In this document: in pieces, positions 34,734 through 47,399 of the stretch
Position numbering within the stretch: the first letter of the stretch is position 1
Layout of the letters: the number at the start of each line of letters is the position of its first letter
NCBI RefSeq assembly: GCF_020740795.1
Contig: NC_067312.1
Location: 53,277,905 to 53,341,904, forward strand
DNA: 64,000 nt
From: Apus apus
Taxonomy: Eukaryota; Chordata; Aves; Apodiformes; Apodidae
Reading direction: 5' to 3'
Notes under the pieces: model-generated
Told to the model about the DNA's origin: nothing
Databases searched by the model: none
The model's input: only the letters and a program-made list of their open reading frames with translations
Translations under genes and position numbers: made by a program

Positions 34734-36554
34734 ATGGCTGAGGGGCGGCCCGACGGCAGCGGGAAGGGCAGGAAGAGGCGCTCGGCCGGCACGGACAGCC
34801 CGCCCAGCCTCGCGTGGCTGCGGGAATTCTCCGTCAAGGACACCGGCATGGCCAGGCCCCCGTGGATCCCAGACCCCCTCGACCGCCCCGGGAGCCCCAG
34901 CTTTGCTGCCCCCTGCTCCCCCCCCGGCTGCTGACCCGGCGTGCACGGCCGTGCCCCGCACTCCCGCCCACCCCGGCTCCTCTTCCCCCGGGAGGCCGGC
35001 GCAGCGCACCATGGCCGCGTGCCCTCAGCTGCCAGAGGACGCGGGCTGCGAGAGCGACGCGCAGGTCAAGCCGCCGTACTCCTACGCCAGCCTCATCTGT
35101 ATGGCGATGGAAGCCAGTGGGGAGCCCCAGATCCCCCTCTCGGCCATCTACCGGTGGATCACGGACAACTTCTGTTATTTCCGGCACGCCAACCCCACCT
35201 GGCAGGTAGGACATTCTCCCTGTCTTTCTTTCTTCCTTTCTTGCTTGCTTTCTTGCTTCCTTCCATTCTGCCTTTCTTTCCTCCTTCCTTTCTTTCCTTT
35301 CTTTTCCTTCTTGACTCCCTGCCTTCTTTCTTGCCTTCTTGCCTTCTTTTTTGATTTCTTTCTAAATTTTCTGTCTTTCTCGTGTGTCTTTCCTTTCTTC
35401 CGCCTGGATGCAGGGAGGGATGGTGCCTGTTTTTAGCCAAGTGTTTTCCCCTCAACACAAGCAATGGGCAGAGGCACGACTGCATCCAGGCAGACTGGGA
35501 ATATCTCCGGAGAACGGGACGCCACAGCCTCCCTGGGCAGCCTGTTCCAGTGCTTTGGCACCCTTCTGGTCGCTTCCTGTGTCCCAGCTCGTGTCCATTG
35601 CTCCTTGGCCCGTCACTGGCAACTGCTGACAGGAGCCTGGCTCCAGGCTTGACGCTGCCGTGTCTGCTTTCTTTTTCCCAAAGGTCCTTGCTGGAAAGGG
35701 GCCTCTCCCCCAGCATCCACATGCAGGGTGGTGCTGTGGCAGCAGACAAGCACTCCACCCTGGTTTTGTTTCTCTTTGGTGCCTAGAACTCCATCCGGCA
35801 CAACCTCTCCTCCAACAAGTGCTTCATCAGGGTGCCCCGGGAGAAGGATGAGCCCAGGAAAGGAGGCTTTTGGAAGATGGATCCCCTGCGTGCCGAGCGG
35901 CTCCAGAAGGGTGCCTGCAGAAAGCGGAGGAGGTCCCCAGCGCAGACCCACCCGGCCTTCACAGAAGCAGCCCAGCAAGAACCAGGGTGTGACGCCAGCC
36001 CAGCCACTCCAGTGTGCACCCCCACGAACGTCCTCAGGGTCAGCAGAGAGTCGCAGCAGCTGCTGCAGGAGTTTGAAGAAGTCATGGGCAGCCAGACCTG
36101 TGATCCAGCTGGGGGCCAAGCAGGGCAGAAGCACCAGCAGCCCTTGCCCACCCGACCGGCCAAGGTGGCTCGGCTTTCCAGCTCTGACTTGCTGAGCCAG
36201 GAAGAGCAAGAGGAGCTGGGATCCTTGAAAGGTGACTGGGACTGGGAGGCCATCTTCAACACCAGCCTGAACGCAGACTTGTCCACTTTTGGGGATCTGG
36301 ACCTTCTGCCTCCAACCGGCCCCATCATGCAAGACCTAGACTTGATGGTCTGTGGGCAGCACACCGAGGGTCCCCAGGGGCAGGAGCAGGTCCTCACTGA
36401 ATCCCAGCAGAACAGCCCGGGCTGGGATGAAACCTTCATGGCTGCTGCTCTCCTGCAGAGTCCCTGGGACGAAGGGACAAGCGATTGCCTCACCAACACT
36501 GTCAGCATGGAGGAGGTGTTTGAATGCGATGACGCCCCTTCGCCAGAGGAATGA
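34734..36554 (+). pseudogene. FOXJ1-like: FOXJ1-like forkhead factor, copy 2 (frameshifted)
   Basis: The copy matches copy 1 across exons 34734-35205 and 35787-36554. The only coding difference I see is a C-run of eight (34918-34925) where copy 1 has seven. From the normal ATG the frame therefore ends in TGA at 34932-34934 after 66 codons. An in-frame ATG at 35011, in CACCATGG context, opens a 320-codon frame that keeps the whole forkhead domain and C-terminus but lacks the LAWLREFS motif. The gene may be dead, may yield a short isoform, or the extra C may be a homopolymer sequencing error. The exon 2 protein is identical to copy 1. Confidence 0.82.
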
Positions 36555-36689
36555 AAAAGAAAAGGTCTATCAATGCAGCAGTTCGGCCTCTTGGAATGTT
36601 TTTTGCATAATCTGTTCTATATTACCTATTCCAAGAAACCTGTATTTCTACCATTACAATTTCTTAGTAGTAGAGGGCTAGAGGAAATG

Positions 36690-39600
36690 CAGTTTTGGAT
36701 TGTTTGAGATTTTCACTGTTTAATTGTTTCACTGTTTAATTGTTTAACTGTTCATATTTACACTGTTTAATTGTTTCACTGTTTTGCTGCTTAATTCTCG
36801 AGCTGGTTTACATTTACACTGTTTAATTATATCACTGTTCCTATTTACACTGTTTTATTGTTTCACTGTTAGTTCACTGATTGTTTAAATGTTTCACATT
36901 TACACTGTTGAATTGTTTGAATTTTCCACTGTTTAATTGTTGAAATGCTTCATATTTACACTAAATTTCTTCACTGTTTTGCTGTTTAATTGTTTAAGTA
37001 TGTTATGTGTTCAATTTTTTTCAATGTTTCACTGTTTAATTGTTCAAATGTTTTATATTTACACTGAATTCCTTCAGTCTTTTGCTGATTGTTTAAATGC
37101 TTCATAATTACACTAATTGTTTGACTGTTCCGCTGTGTAATTGTTGAACTGTTTTATGTTTTCAATGCTTATTTCAGTGTTTTGCTGTGTAAGTGGTGAA
37201 ATGTTTTGTATTTACACTGTTGAATTAAATCACTGTTTAAATGGTTAAATGTTTCATATTTACACTGTTGAATTGTTTCACTTTTCCACTGTTTAATTGT
37301 TGAAATACTTTATATTTACAGTAAATTCCTTCACTGTTTCACCGTTTAATTTCTTAAGTGTTGTATTTTCAATGTTTATTTATTCACCATTTCACTTATT
37401 GTTTAAATGTTTGATATTTACACTCATTGTTTCACTGTTTTGCTGTTTAATTGTTTAAATGGTTCATATTTACACTGTTGAATCGTTTCACTGTTTTGCT
37501 GATTAGTTGTTGAGCTGGTTTACATTTACACTGTTTAATTATATCAAGAGTTGGTTAAATGTTTCCTATTTGCACTGTTTAGTTGTTCCATATTTTCACT
37601 GCTTGTTGAAATGTTTCGTATTTACACTGTTGAATTGTTTGACTTTTCCACTCTTTAATTGTTGAAATACTTTATATTTACACTAAATTCCTTCGGTGTT
37701 TCACTGTTTAATTTTTTAAATGTTGTATTTTCAATGTTTATTTTTTCAACTTTTCACTTACTGTTTAAATGTTTCATATTTACACTCATTGTTTCACTGT
37801 TTTGCTGCTTAATTGTTGAGCTGGTTTACATTTACACTGTTTAATTATATCACTGTTCCTATTTGCACTATTTAATTGTTTCATATTTTCACTGTTGGAA
37901 TGTTTCACATTTACACTGTTGAATTGTTTGAATTTTCCACTGTTTAATTGTTGAAATGCTTCATATTTACACTAAATTTCTTCACTGTTTTGCTGTTTAA
38001 TTGTTTAAGTATGTTATGTGTTCAATTTTTTTCAATGTTTCACTGTTTAATTGTTCAGATGTTTTATATTTACACTGAATTCCTTCAGTCTTTTGCTGAT
38101 TAATTGTTTAAATGCTTCATAATTACACTAATTGTTTGACTGTTCCGCTGTGTATTTGTTGAACTGTTTTATGTTTTCAATGCTTATTTCAGTGTTTTGC
38201 TGTGTAAGTGGTGAAATGTTTTATATTTACACTGTTGAATTAAATCACTGTTTAAATGGTTAAATGTTTCATATTTACACTGTTGAATTGTTTCACTTTT
38301 CCACTGTGTAATTATTGAAATGCTTCATATTTACACTAAATTTCTTCACTGTTTTGCTGTTTAATTGTTTAAATATGTTATGTGTTCAATTTTTTTTCAA
38401 TGTTTCACTGTTTCATTGTTGAAATGTTTGATATTTACACTGTTTAATAGTTTCACTGTTTTGCTTCTTAATTGTTGAGCTGGTTTACATTTACACTGTT
38501 TAATTGTATCACTGTTGGTTAAATGTTTCCTATTTGCACTGTTTAATTGTTTCACTGTTTCACTGATTGTTTAAATGTTTCACATTTACAGTTGAATTGT
38601 TTGAATTCTCCACTGTTTAATTGTTGAAATGCTTTATATTTACACTAAATTCCTTCACTGTTTCACTGTTTAATTTCTTAAATGTTGTATTTTCAATGTT
38701 TATTTTTTCACCATTTCACTTACTGTTTAAATGTTTGATATTTACACTCATTGTTTCACTGTTTTGCTGTTTAATTGTTTAAATGGTTCATATTTACACT
38801 GTTGAATCGTTTCACTGTTTTGCTGCTTAATTGTTGAGCTGGTTTACATTTACACTGTTTAATTATATCACTGTTGGTTAAATGTTTCCTCTGCACTATT
38901 TAGTTGTTTCACTGTTTCACTGATTGTTGAAATGTTTCATATTTACACTGTTGAATTGTTTGAATTCTCCACTGTTTAATTGTTGAAACGCTTCATATTT
39001 ACACTAAATTCCTTCACTGTTTTGCTGTTTAATTGTTAACTAGAATTAGAATGTTAATTAGAATTTCTTAGTAGTAGGGGGCTAGAGGAAATGCAGTTTT
39101 GGAGTTGTTTGATATTTTCACTGTTTAATTGTTTTGCTTTTTAATTGTTTACCTGTTTCATATTTACACTGTTTAATTGTTTCACTGTTTTGCTTCTTAA
39201 CTGTTGAGCTGGTTTACATCTACACTGTTAATTATATCACTGTTCCTATTTGCACTGTTTTATTGTTTCACTGTTTCACTGATTGTTGAAATCTTTCATA
39301 TTTACACTGGAATTGTTTGAATTTTTTACTGTTTAATTGTTGAAATGCTTCATATTTACACTAAATTTCTTCACTGTTTTGCTGTTTAATTGTTTAAATA
39401 TGTTATGTGTTCATTTTTTTCAATGTTTCACTGTTTAATTGTTGAAATGTTTTATATTTACACTGTTTACTTAAATCACTGTTTAAATGGTTAAATGTTT
39501 TATATTTACACTGTTGAATCATTTCATTGCTTTTGCTGCTGTTGAGCTGGTTTACATTTACACTGTTTAATTATATCAAGAGTTGGTTAAATGTTTCCTA

Positions 39601-40262
39601 TTTGCACTGTTTCGTTGTTTCATATTTTCACTGCTTGTTGAAATGTTTCATATTTACACTGTTGAATTGTTTGACTTTTCCACTCTTTAATTGTTGAAAT
39701 ACTTTATATTTACACTAAATTCCTTCGGTGTTTCACTGTTTAATTTTTCAAATGTTGTATTTTCAATGTTTATTTTTTCAACTTTTCACTTACTGCTTAA
39801 ATGTTTCATATTTACACTCATTGTTTCACTGTTTTGCTGCTTAATTGTTGAGCTGGTTTACATTTACACTATTTAATTATATCACGGTTCCTATTTGCAC
39901 TGTTTAATTGTTTCATATTTTCACTGTTGAAATATTTCATATTTACACTGTTGAATTGTTTGAATTTTCTACTGTTTAATTGTTGAAATACATTATATTT
40001 ACAGTAAATTCCTTCACTGCTTCACTGTTTAATTTCTTAAGTGTTGTATTTTCAATGTTTATTTTTTCACCATTTCACTTATTATTTGTTTAAATGTTTT
40101 ATATTTATACTCATTGTTTCACTGTTTTGCTGTTCAATTGTTGAAATGTTTTATATTCATACTGTTTCATTAAATCACTGTTCAATTGTTTAAATGCTTT
40201 ATGTTTACACTGATTATTTGACTGTTTTGCTGTTTAATGGTTTAAATGGTTTATATTTAGAC
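36690..40262 (+). repeat. AT-rich minisatellite array, copy B
   Basis: The same degenerate units as array A, in the same position after the FOXJ1-like stop, but about 0.6 kb longer. From 39050 to about 39125 the array contains a second copy of its own left edge (TTTCTTAGTAGTAG through GGAAATGCAGTTTTGGA, originally at 36660-36700). It lacks the embedded junction module seen in array A. Confidence 0.92.
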
Positions 40263-40264
40263 TC

Positions 40265-40615
40265 TTTTCACGGTGTCCATTGTTCTGCAAACCAAGACAA
40301 TGGGGGCAAGGATTCCTGAAGCAGCAGCAATAGGTTTTGTTAAGGATCCAGCACTTGGCCTTGCAGGAGAGAAGCAGAGGAAACTGGGGTGCTCCCAGAA
40401 CTGACCTGGCATTTGTATTTTTGTACCCAAAATCCTTGTTTTGGGTTAGTGTGGTGGGGTTTGGGAGGTGGGTGGCCCACAAGGGTGGCTCCTCTTGGAA
40501 GCTGCTGGAAGCTCCCCCTGCTCCAGTTCCAGCCTGTCCTCTGGCCAAGGCCCAGGCAAGCAGGGAAGCTGGATGTGCCTCTGGGAGTGACGTGTTCAAG
40601 ACAGGGAAAAGGAAC
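40265..40615 (+). repeat. Junction module next to array B
   Basis: The counterpart of 11132-11470, with several substitutions and small indels. After GTGTTCAAGAC it diverges from the other copies and runs into an LTR. A closer match to the copy A version lies at 43437-43680. Confidence 0.8.
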
Positions 40616-40644
40616 CTGCAAAAAGACCTGCAGGGCACGGGTGG

Positions 40645-41160
40645 TGTGAGAAACGCCTCAACAACCAACAGCAAATGCTCAGACAGGCTCCTCAGGGAAG
40701 CACATTTTACTGATGTGCTTGCAAGAGCAGGTGACCCACAAAGCAGGCACTGCAGGTGGGCACTCAGCCCAGTTTTTTATTCCCTAATTCCCACCCAATT
40801 ACCCCTCCCCGGTTTCCCCGTTGGCTCGGTACTCCAAGGTTTACAGCCCACCCCGTATGTCTAAGATGACCAGCTGCTGTCCCTCCCCTCTTTACCTGGT
40901 ACCACACCCCATAAGGCTGGCTCCTTCTTCGTTGTTTCTCCCCTTTTACGGTGGGGTTGTACAATCTTCTTTCCTTGGATTGGGTACTTGACCAACTTGC
41001 TAGCCACTCTTCTGGTAGGAACCAGTTTTCTCTTGCCCAAGCACTGAAACATTGCCACACGAGCCCTTGGGTCCATCTCACTTCAAAGAAATAGTTCCCT
41101 TGACAGTTATCCCTAACAGAAAACAGCAACAGCTTTTACAAAAACAGGATCTGTTTACAG
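40645..41160 (-). repeat. Solo LTR, minus orientation
   Basis: On the minus strand the segment ends in TTTCTCACA at 40645. AATAAA lies about 130 bases before that end (40776-40781 on the plus strand), matching a U3-R-U5 layout. The start of the LTR, near 41120-41160, is not certain and no internal retroviral sequence adjoins it. Confidence 0.55.
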
Positions 41161-41179
41161 CTTCTGCTAAAATTCTAGG

Positions 41180-41916
41180 TAGTTATTTATTTTCTGCTTC
41201 CTACAGTGGTGAGAGCAATACTGGAGCAGGGATCCTGAGGGCAGTGAGGAAGGAGAGGGGAGGAGGTGCCTAAGCAGACGTTCCCTTGCAGCCCGTGGGG
41301 AGATGCTGCTGTCTCCTTGCCACCCGTGGAAGAGCACGGGGGAGCAGATGTGGATCTGCAGCCTGTGAAGGCTCATGGTGGGGCAGACTGGAAACTGCAG
41401 CCATGGAGGGCCCAGGGCCAGGGGAGGTGGGACTGCACCTGCTGGGAGTGACACGTTGGAGGGGTTGGTCAAGGACTCTCTCCAGTGGGAGGGACCCCGC
41501 AGCGGAGCCCCGAAGGCTGTGTGGAGTCCTTCCCCTGAGGAGGGAGGAGAGGCAGAGACAAGGTGTGAAGAACTGATCTTAAAGCCCTGCTCCCCATCCC
41601 CCTGTGCCGCTGAGGGAGAGGCAGGAGTGAAAGTCATTTGGTCCCAGGAAGAAGAGGAGTCGGGGGGGAAGGTATTCAAGATCTGGTCTTGGTCTCTCTT
41701 TCTCCTGTTCTGATGGGTATTTTTATTTTCTTTTCTCCCCAAGTTGAGTCTGTTTTGCCCGTGACCATAACTGGGGAGTAAAAACCTCCCTATGCTTGGT
41801 TCGATTCATGAGCTTTTAGTTGGATCTTCTGTTCCCCATCCCGCAGTTGGGGTGGGGGTGAGTGAGCAGCGGCCTGGTTGAAACAGACTGGGGCTAAACC
41901 TCGACAATCCTTGATG
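41180..41916 (+). repeat. ERVL-type avian repeat segment
   Basis: The stretch has the recurring CTGCAGCC and GTGGGAGGGACCCC blocks, a CCCCTGAGGAGGGAGGAG string, and the downstream block with GAGTCTGTTTTGCCCGTGACC that I recognise from common avian ERVL-type elements. It ends near CTCGACAATCC. No intact reading frame is present. Subfamily and exact ends need a repeat library. Confidence 0.55.
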
Positions 41917-42627
41917 TGGTGCTGATGGGTCTAGGCTACCACGAACCCTCTCTGTCTTTCACCAGCTGACATAGCCCCTCTGCGTTGCTTTGGTCCAAGG
42001 CGGTTGCTCTCCAGCGCTTTTGCTCTTCCACCAGGCTCTGAGTGGCTGCCCAGGCAATGCAAGACGCTGCTTAAGGATGTGCTTTTGGGGGAGGCATAAA
42101 GAAAACACCATGGCATGGCCATCAGCTACTGGCGATGGGGTCACTCTGCATTGAATGCTGCCAGGTGAGCAGGAGGAGGAAAAAAACCAACACCCAGGCT
42201 CCATCAAGGAGCCTCAAGCCAAAGACTGTGCATGCAACAGGCCCCAAGGGCAACAGCAAAGCTGAATTCCCCAGATGATCTTGCAGGTGGTCCGTTAGCA
42301 TCTCTGCGAGCTTGTGGGGAAGGCAGGAGAAATGGGGCTCCAGCATTTCTGCAGCCTCGTCACCATCTGGTCAGGAGCTGCTCATCAAGCCAGGAGAGCC
42401 ACCAGGCTTGACAGGGACTGAAGCTTTGGCCCTTTGGCTCGATGTGTAGCCAGAGTGTGGCAGGGTCTATGCAAAGCAGCTGAGAAACCTTTCTGAAGCA
42501 GAGCCAAACTGTGCTGAAACTTGACTTGAACTCTCAAGAACTGGATTCTTTGCCTCTCCTTCACTGTAGGTTATTAGAGGTAGAGTAGCTGTTAGGTAGC
42601 ACTAAGGAGAAGCTGTAACATCAGTGG
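41917..42627. other. No recognised gene; one small minus-strand frame with a hydrophobic segment
   Basis: A 74-codon minus-strand frame (42122-42346) contains a hydrophobic stretch of about 20 residues, but nothing identifies it and no splice support was seen. The stretch lies within the DNA present only in block B. Confidence 0.35.
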
Positions 42628-43135
42628 TGTGTCTTAGACTTGCCAAAAAATGGAAGATTGTCAGGAGTTTCTTGTTTTGCTTATAAAAAGCACTTAGGAC
42701 CTTGAATGTGAGCAATATAACGTAGGGACAGGACAGCTGCAGTGTAAGAATCAATCAACAAGCCTTAGGCAAGTGTAATAATTACCCTTGGAGTACTTGG
42801 CACCCAAGGAGCTCAAGTCCAGCATCCCCCCAGGGAAGCATGGGGCAGGCTGAGAGCCAAGACCTCCAGCTCATGCAGGCAGCAGAACTGGGGCTGAGGC
42901 TGCTGCTTTGCCCAGGTCCAGCATCTGAAATCCCCTGGGATGCCACCACACAGCTGGGTCCAGCGTTCTGCGGCCAGAGAGTCAGGGCTGTGTCTCTGGG
43001 GGGGGTTGGGGGTTGGTGTAGATGCATATATCTGTATTGGTGATGCTTCTTTTTACTTGTTTTGGTTCTGTTTTTCCTGTTTGGGGGCCTCTGTACTGAT
43101 GCTGAAGAACTGCAGAGAGTCGTGTGCAATTTAAC
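42628..43135 (+). repeat. Repeated module X, copy 2
   Basis: Near-identical to 32437-32936 and 10,191 bases downstream of it. The sequences beyond both ends are unrelated to those of copy 1, and no FOXJ1-like gene follows this copy. Confidence 0.85.
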
Positions 43136-43436
43136 TTTTGCCGTTATTTGCTGCTGCCAACAGGAGAGAGACAGGCCATCTGTGGCTGCCTGCTTTCCCT
43201 CAGTCCCCCAGGAAGAGACCCCCACTGCAGGCAGCCTGTGGGTAGAGCAGCAGAGTAGGCATAAGGACTAGCATCAAAAAGGGAAGAGAGCCCAGGACCT
43301 CCTGACACTGCCCATCGTTGCCGGCCCGTGGCCTCCAATGGCTGGAGTGGCACCTGGCACAGGCTGCGGGGACATCAAGCCCCTGCTTTGCTCAGGTGCT
43401 CTCCCGGAGTGCACCCAAGCAGCACTGGGAGGATGG
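43136..43436. other. Short linker, nothing recognised
   Basis: About 300 bases of unremarkable DNA between module X copy 2 and the junction module. A CCAACAG acceptor-like site lies near 43162 without a convincing exon. Confidence 0.4.
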
Positions 43437-43690
43437 CACGGCTGCAGGAGAGAAGCAGAGGAAACTGGGGTGCTCCCAGAACTGACCTGGCATTTGTATT
43501 TTTTGTACCCAAAATCCTTGTTTTGGATTTAGGGGGTGGGTGGCCCACAGGGGTGGCTCCTCTTGGAAGCTGCTGGAAGCTCCCCCAGCTCCAGTTTCAG
43601 CCTGTCCTCTGGCCAAGGCCCAGGCAAGCAGGGAAGCTGGATGTGCCTCTGGGAGTGACGTGTTCAAGACCTGCAGGGAGGTGGTGATGT
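43437..43690 (+). repeat. Junction module next to CR1 copy B
   Basis: Matches 11228-11470 almost base for base and starts part-way into the module. From here to about 47877 the sequence follows block A (from 11228 to about 15657) with few differences per kilobase. Confidence 0.85.
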
Positions 43691-43775
43691 GGCTGCAGCA
43701 GAATCTTCATAATGTGCCCCACCAGAACTGCCTTTAGATAAATGAAGTATCCTGAAGAAATTCCATGGAAACTGG

Positions 43776-44716
43776 CTAATTGGCTAGTTCTCAGCTCCTG
43801 CTTTTCAGGCAGAACTGCTGTTTGCAGATGTTTGTAGATGACACCAAGCTAGGTGGGTGTGTCGATCTGCTAGAGGGTAGGGAAGCTCTACAGCAGGACC
43901 TAGCCAGATTAGATCAGTGGGCCAAGGTTAATTGTATGGGCTTCAACAAGGCAAGTGCTGGGTCCTACACTTGGGTCATAGCAACCCCATGGTAAACTAC
44001 AGACTTGGCAATGTGTGGTGGAAAAGCTGCAGGGTGGAAAAGGACCTGGGGGTATTGATCAATAATCAACTAGATATGAGCCAGCAGTGGGCACAGGTGG
44101 CTGAGAAGGCCAGTGGCATCCTGGCTTTTATCAGGAAGGCTGTGGCCAGAAGAATAGGGAGCTGATCGTCCCTCTGTACTTGGCACTGGTGAGGCCACAC
44201 TTGGAGTATCGTGTTCAGTTCTGGGCCCCTCACTATAAGGATAGAGAAGTGCTGGAGCATGTTCAAAAAAGGGCAGCGAGGCTTGTGAAGGGCCTAGAGC
44301 ACAAGTTCTATGAGGAGCAGCTGAGGGCGCTGGGGCTGTTCAGTCTGCAGAAGAGGAGGCTGTGGGGAGACCTCACTGCTCTTTACAACTACCGGAAAGG
44401 AGGCTGGAGTGATGAGGGGAACAGCCTCTTCTCCCTGCTGACGTGTGATAGGACCAAAGGGTCCCTGGTGCAAGCTGCACCAGGGGAGGTTTAGGATAGA
44501 TATTAGGGAGCATTTCTTCACTGAAAGGGTTGTCAAGCATTAGAATAGTTTCCCCAGGGCAGTGGTGGAGTCACCATCTCTGGAGGCATTTAAATGGCAC
44601 ATGGACCTGGTGCTTAGGGACATGGTCTAGTGGCGAGCTCGTGGTGTTAGGTCTAAGGTTGGACTAGATGATCTTGGGCCTCTTCCAGCCACAGACATTC
44701 TGTGATTCTGTGTGAA
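43776..44716 (+). mobile_element. CR1 LINE, 5'-truncated, copy B
   Basis: A duplicate of the CR1 at 11560-12500 with the same truncation point, the same FVDD motif and the same frame breaks, so it arose by segmental duplication rather than a second insertion. A few substitutions distinguish it, including a Cys-to-Phe change in the [12 protein letters not shown] block. Confidence 0.92.
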
Positions 44717-44804
44717 TGCTGATCTTGCACTTGATGGAACTAGTGTATAAGGTGTGCAGTAGCTGAGATGAGAAAGAGAAAAAAAGAAAAACTAACCCAA
44801 ATGA

Positions 44805-45405
44805 TATTGCAGGCACTGCTATTACCTGCCACTAGAACTGAGAGTAATTGTGAGAGGGGGGGGGGAGCAGAGGTCAGGGCAGCATGAGACATGTAAGATC
44901 ATTGTCTATGGGGGATCACAGAAATTGAGCCCCGTTAGGGCTAAATCAGTGTGCAGCTTGCCGGGAGGAGGGGCACTGGAAAAATGAGTGCCCAAAACAG
45001 GAGCAAGAAAGATAGGGAATGGGAAAATTTGGAAACTGATGCAAATTTGATGGTGGTGGAAGAATGTGACTCAGACTGAGGGGGGACCACATGAAATTAC
45101 TAATATTCTCTCAGCTGATCCTCTAGTTCCAATTAAGCCGGGGGGTGAAACTATAGATTTTTTGTTAGATGCTGGAGCCACACATTCAGTAGCTACCTTT
45201 CAGGGTTGTAAGGGACCTCTAAGTCCAATTACAATATCCACTGCTGAGGCAACTGGAAAGCGAGTTTTAAAGCCGTTCCTGAAACCAATGGAGTGCACAA
45301 TTGGAAATAAGAAATTAACTCATGAATTTCTCTATATGCCAGAATGTCCCCTGCCATTATTAGGATGTGACAGATTCCCTTGCAAGGCTGCTCGCTTCCA
45401 TCCTC
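44805..45405 (+). pseudogene. Gammaretroviral gag NC / protease remnant, copy B
   Basis: A duplicate of 12590-13190 with the zinc knuckle at 44950-44991 and the protease-like frame from 45066. It shares the DAGA active-site variant and the same downstream breakpoint with copy A. Confidence 0.8.
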
Positions 45406-45414
45406 AAAGGTCAC

Positions 45415-47390
45415 GGAGATGAGGTCCCAACAGCCAGGAACAGACAAATATTGCACCAAAATGTCGGACAGACAACCCAGAAACTACAGGTCAGCCAACT
45501 CACCTTGGTCCACCTGCAGGAAAGGCAGAAGGAATGCCACGGGGAGCCGCGGGCTGGCCAGCCTCACCTCAGTCCCTGGGGAGTCACAGGAGGAGGTCTC
45601 TGGAGACGTATTTCTGGACATACAAAGGAAAAGGTGATGAGGAAGGAAGAGTTACCTTGGCTTTCCCAACAGTAAATCGTCCTGGATGTAGCTCAGGGTG
45701 CTCAGCTGCAGACCTGAGGGAGAGAGGGAGGGCGGCAGCACCAGCAGCAGGGCCCCAGGGAGGCAGATGGGGCCGAACCCCTCAGGCCAGAGCTGGTGCA
45801 GGGCCGGGCACTGCTGCAGGCTCAGCTCTGGCAGGACCTGCCCCCCTGCACCCCCAGGGACCAGAGGGTGTGGGGCTGTGTGCCCTGCGTGCTGCCAGCT
45901 GCTCTGCCCCGTGCAGGGACATCTCTCAGCAGCCCCATGCCCAGCGTGGCGGCCGTGGCAAGGGGAGAGCAGAGCAGCAGGACGGGGAAAGCCCAGCTGT
46001 CCCAGGCAGGAACAGCCTCCCCTGCAGCTCCACTGTCTCTGCTGCCTTTCCCTGCTCTCCTGCCCACAGCTCGGGCTCCTCGGCCTCAGGCCCTTGCCAG
46101 CTCCTGCTGCTCCAGCCCTGCAGACGCAGCCCCCAGCTCAGGGGCTGCCACCCCTTGTGAGGGTCCCCGCTCTGGAGCAAGTGATGCCTCGCGGAGCACT
46201 GCCCTAAGCTGCTCAAAATGCCTGCTCCTCGTGCTCCCTGCCTTCCCCCTCCCCAGGGACTAAACAACTTGCCTTCCGCAACGGGGAGCAGGACTCCAGC
46301 CGGGAACCCTGTGGCGGGAAAACCGCAACATGGTCGCTGTTCCGCCCTCAGACTGCAGCGAGTTCTGGGGCTCTGGTTGGAGGATGGCTCCAAGCAGAGG
46401 GCGCAGCACCAATCGCAGGTTTTAGAGTACAAAGTAGCGAGCTATGAAAGCATCCCGGGATGGGCAGCTCTGCTCAGCGCCCAGCGGGGCTCAGCTTGCC
46501 CGGAGGGGCTTCCCGCGACCAGCAGCAAAGCTGACGCTGCTTTCGTGTCCCTGGAGTCCCTTGCAGCCTCGGGGAAGAGTCCCCACACGGACCTGCCCTG
46601 CCCTGCCCTGCCCAGGGAGGTGGCCATGCAGGAGCCCAGCAGGGCAGCCAGACGCCCCTCGCTCAGCCCGCCTGCAGCTGCTGGGCTTTGCACACCTGGT
46701 ACAGGGGGACACGCGCAGCTTTCTTCCCACCCACCCAGGCCAGGTGGGGTTGGCTCAGGGGGGTCTCTGCTCAGGCGTGGGGAGAAGCCATGGGTGGAGG
46801 ACATGGTGGGAGGCCAAGCTGCTGGCCCCAAGGCTGTGGGGAGAGCCTGTGGGGCCAGGGGGGCTGCGTAGGAGCGTGGGGAGGTGTGAGGCTGGCTCTG
46901 CAGGGAGCAGCGAATCTCTTGGGGGTGGAGCACCACTGTGTGTGATGGAGCCAGGTCCCAGGGGGTGCCTGGACATCTGCTTGCCAGAAGTGGAGAATAA
47001 GCTCCTTGTTCGGCTTTGCTTGTGCACACAGCTTTGCCTCACTGCCTTGCTCTCGACCCATGAGGTTATCCCCCTCTATTGGATCTTCCCACCTTTGGGA
47101 GGCATGTTTTGACAAAAATGAGCAGGAGTCAATAAAAGGGCCTCAAATAATTGCCAGTGAAACCTCTGGACTGGATTCTATGGTTTTTCTCCCTACACAG
47201 GTGAGCAGAGCAGCCCTAGGTGAGCAGCATTCCTGCACCCTGCTGCACTAGTTCTAGCATCAGAGAAGTGTCCAAAATGCCGCTGTTTGGTGTGGAGAAG
47301 AGCCATGGGAAAAGAAAAGGGGCCTCCTCTCTCTGTAAAGAAGTAGATAAAACCAATATGAGAGCAGCTAAGGGCCATGGCTTGCCGTGA
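45415..47390 (+). other. GC-rich segment of duplicated block B, no recognised gene
   Basis: The counterpart of 13200-15170, with scattered substitutions and one five-base unit gained. No domain or consistent exon set was recognised. Confidence 0.5.
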
Positions 47391-47399
47391 GCAGCGCTG

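Noticed and set aside
33390-35012. 540-codon minus-strand open frame over FOXJ1-like copy 2
   Set aside because: It is antisense to the gene, Arg/Pro/Ala-rich from base composition, and has no domain. The matching antisense frames at copy 1 are equally artefactual.
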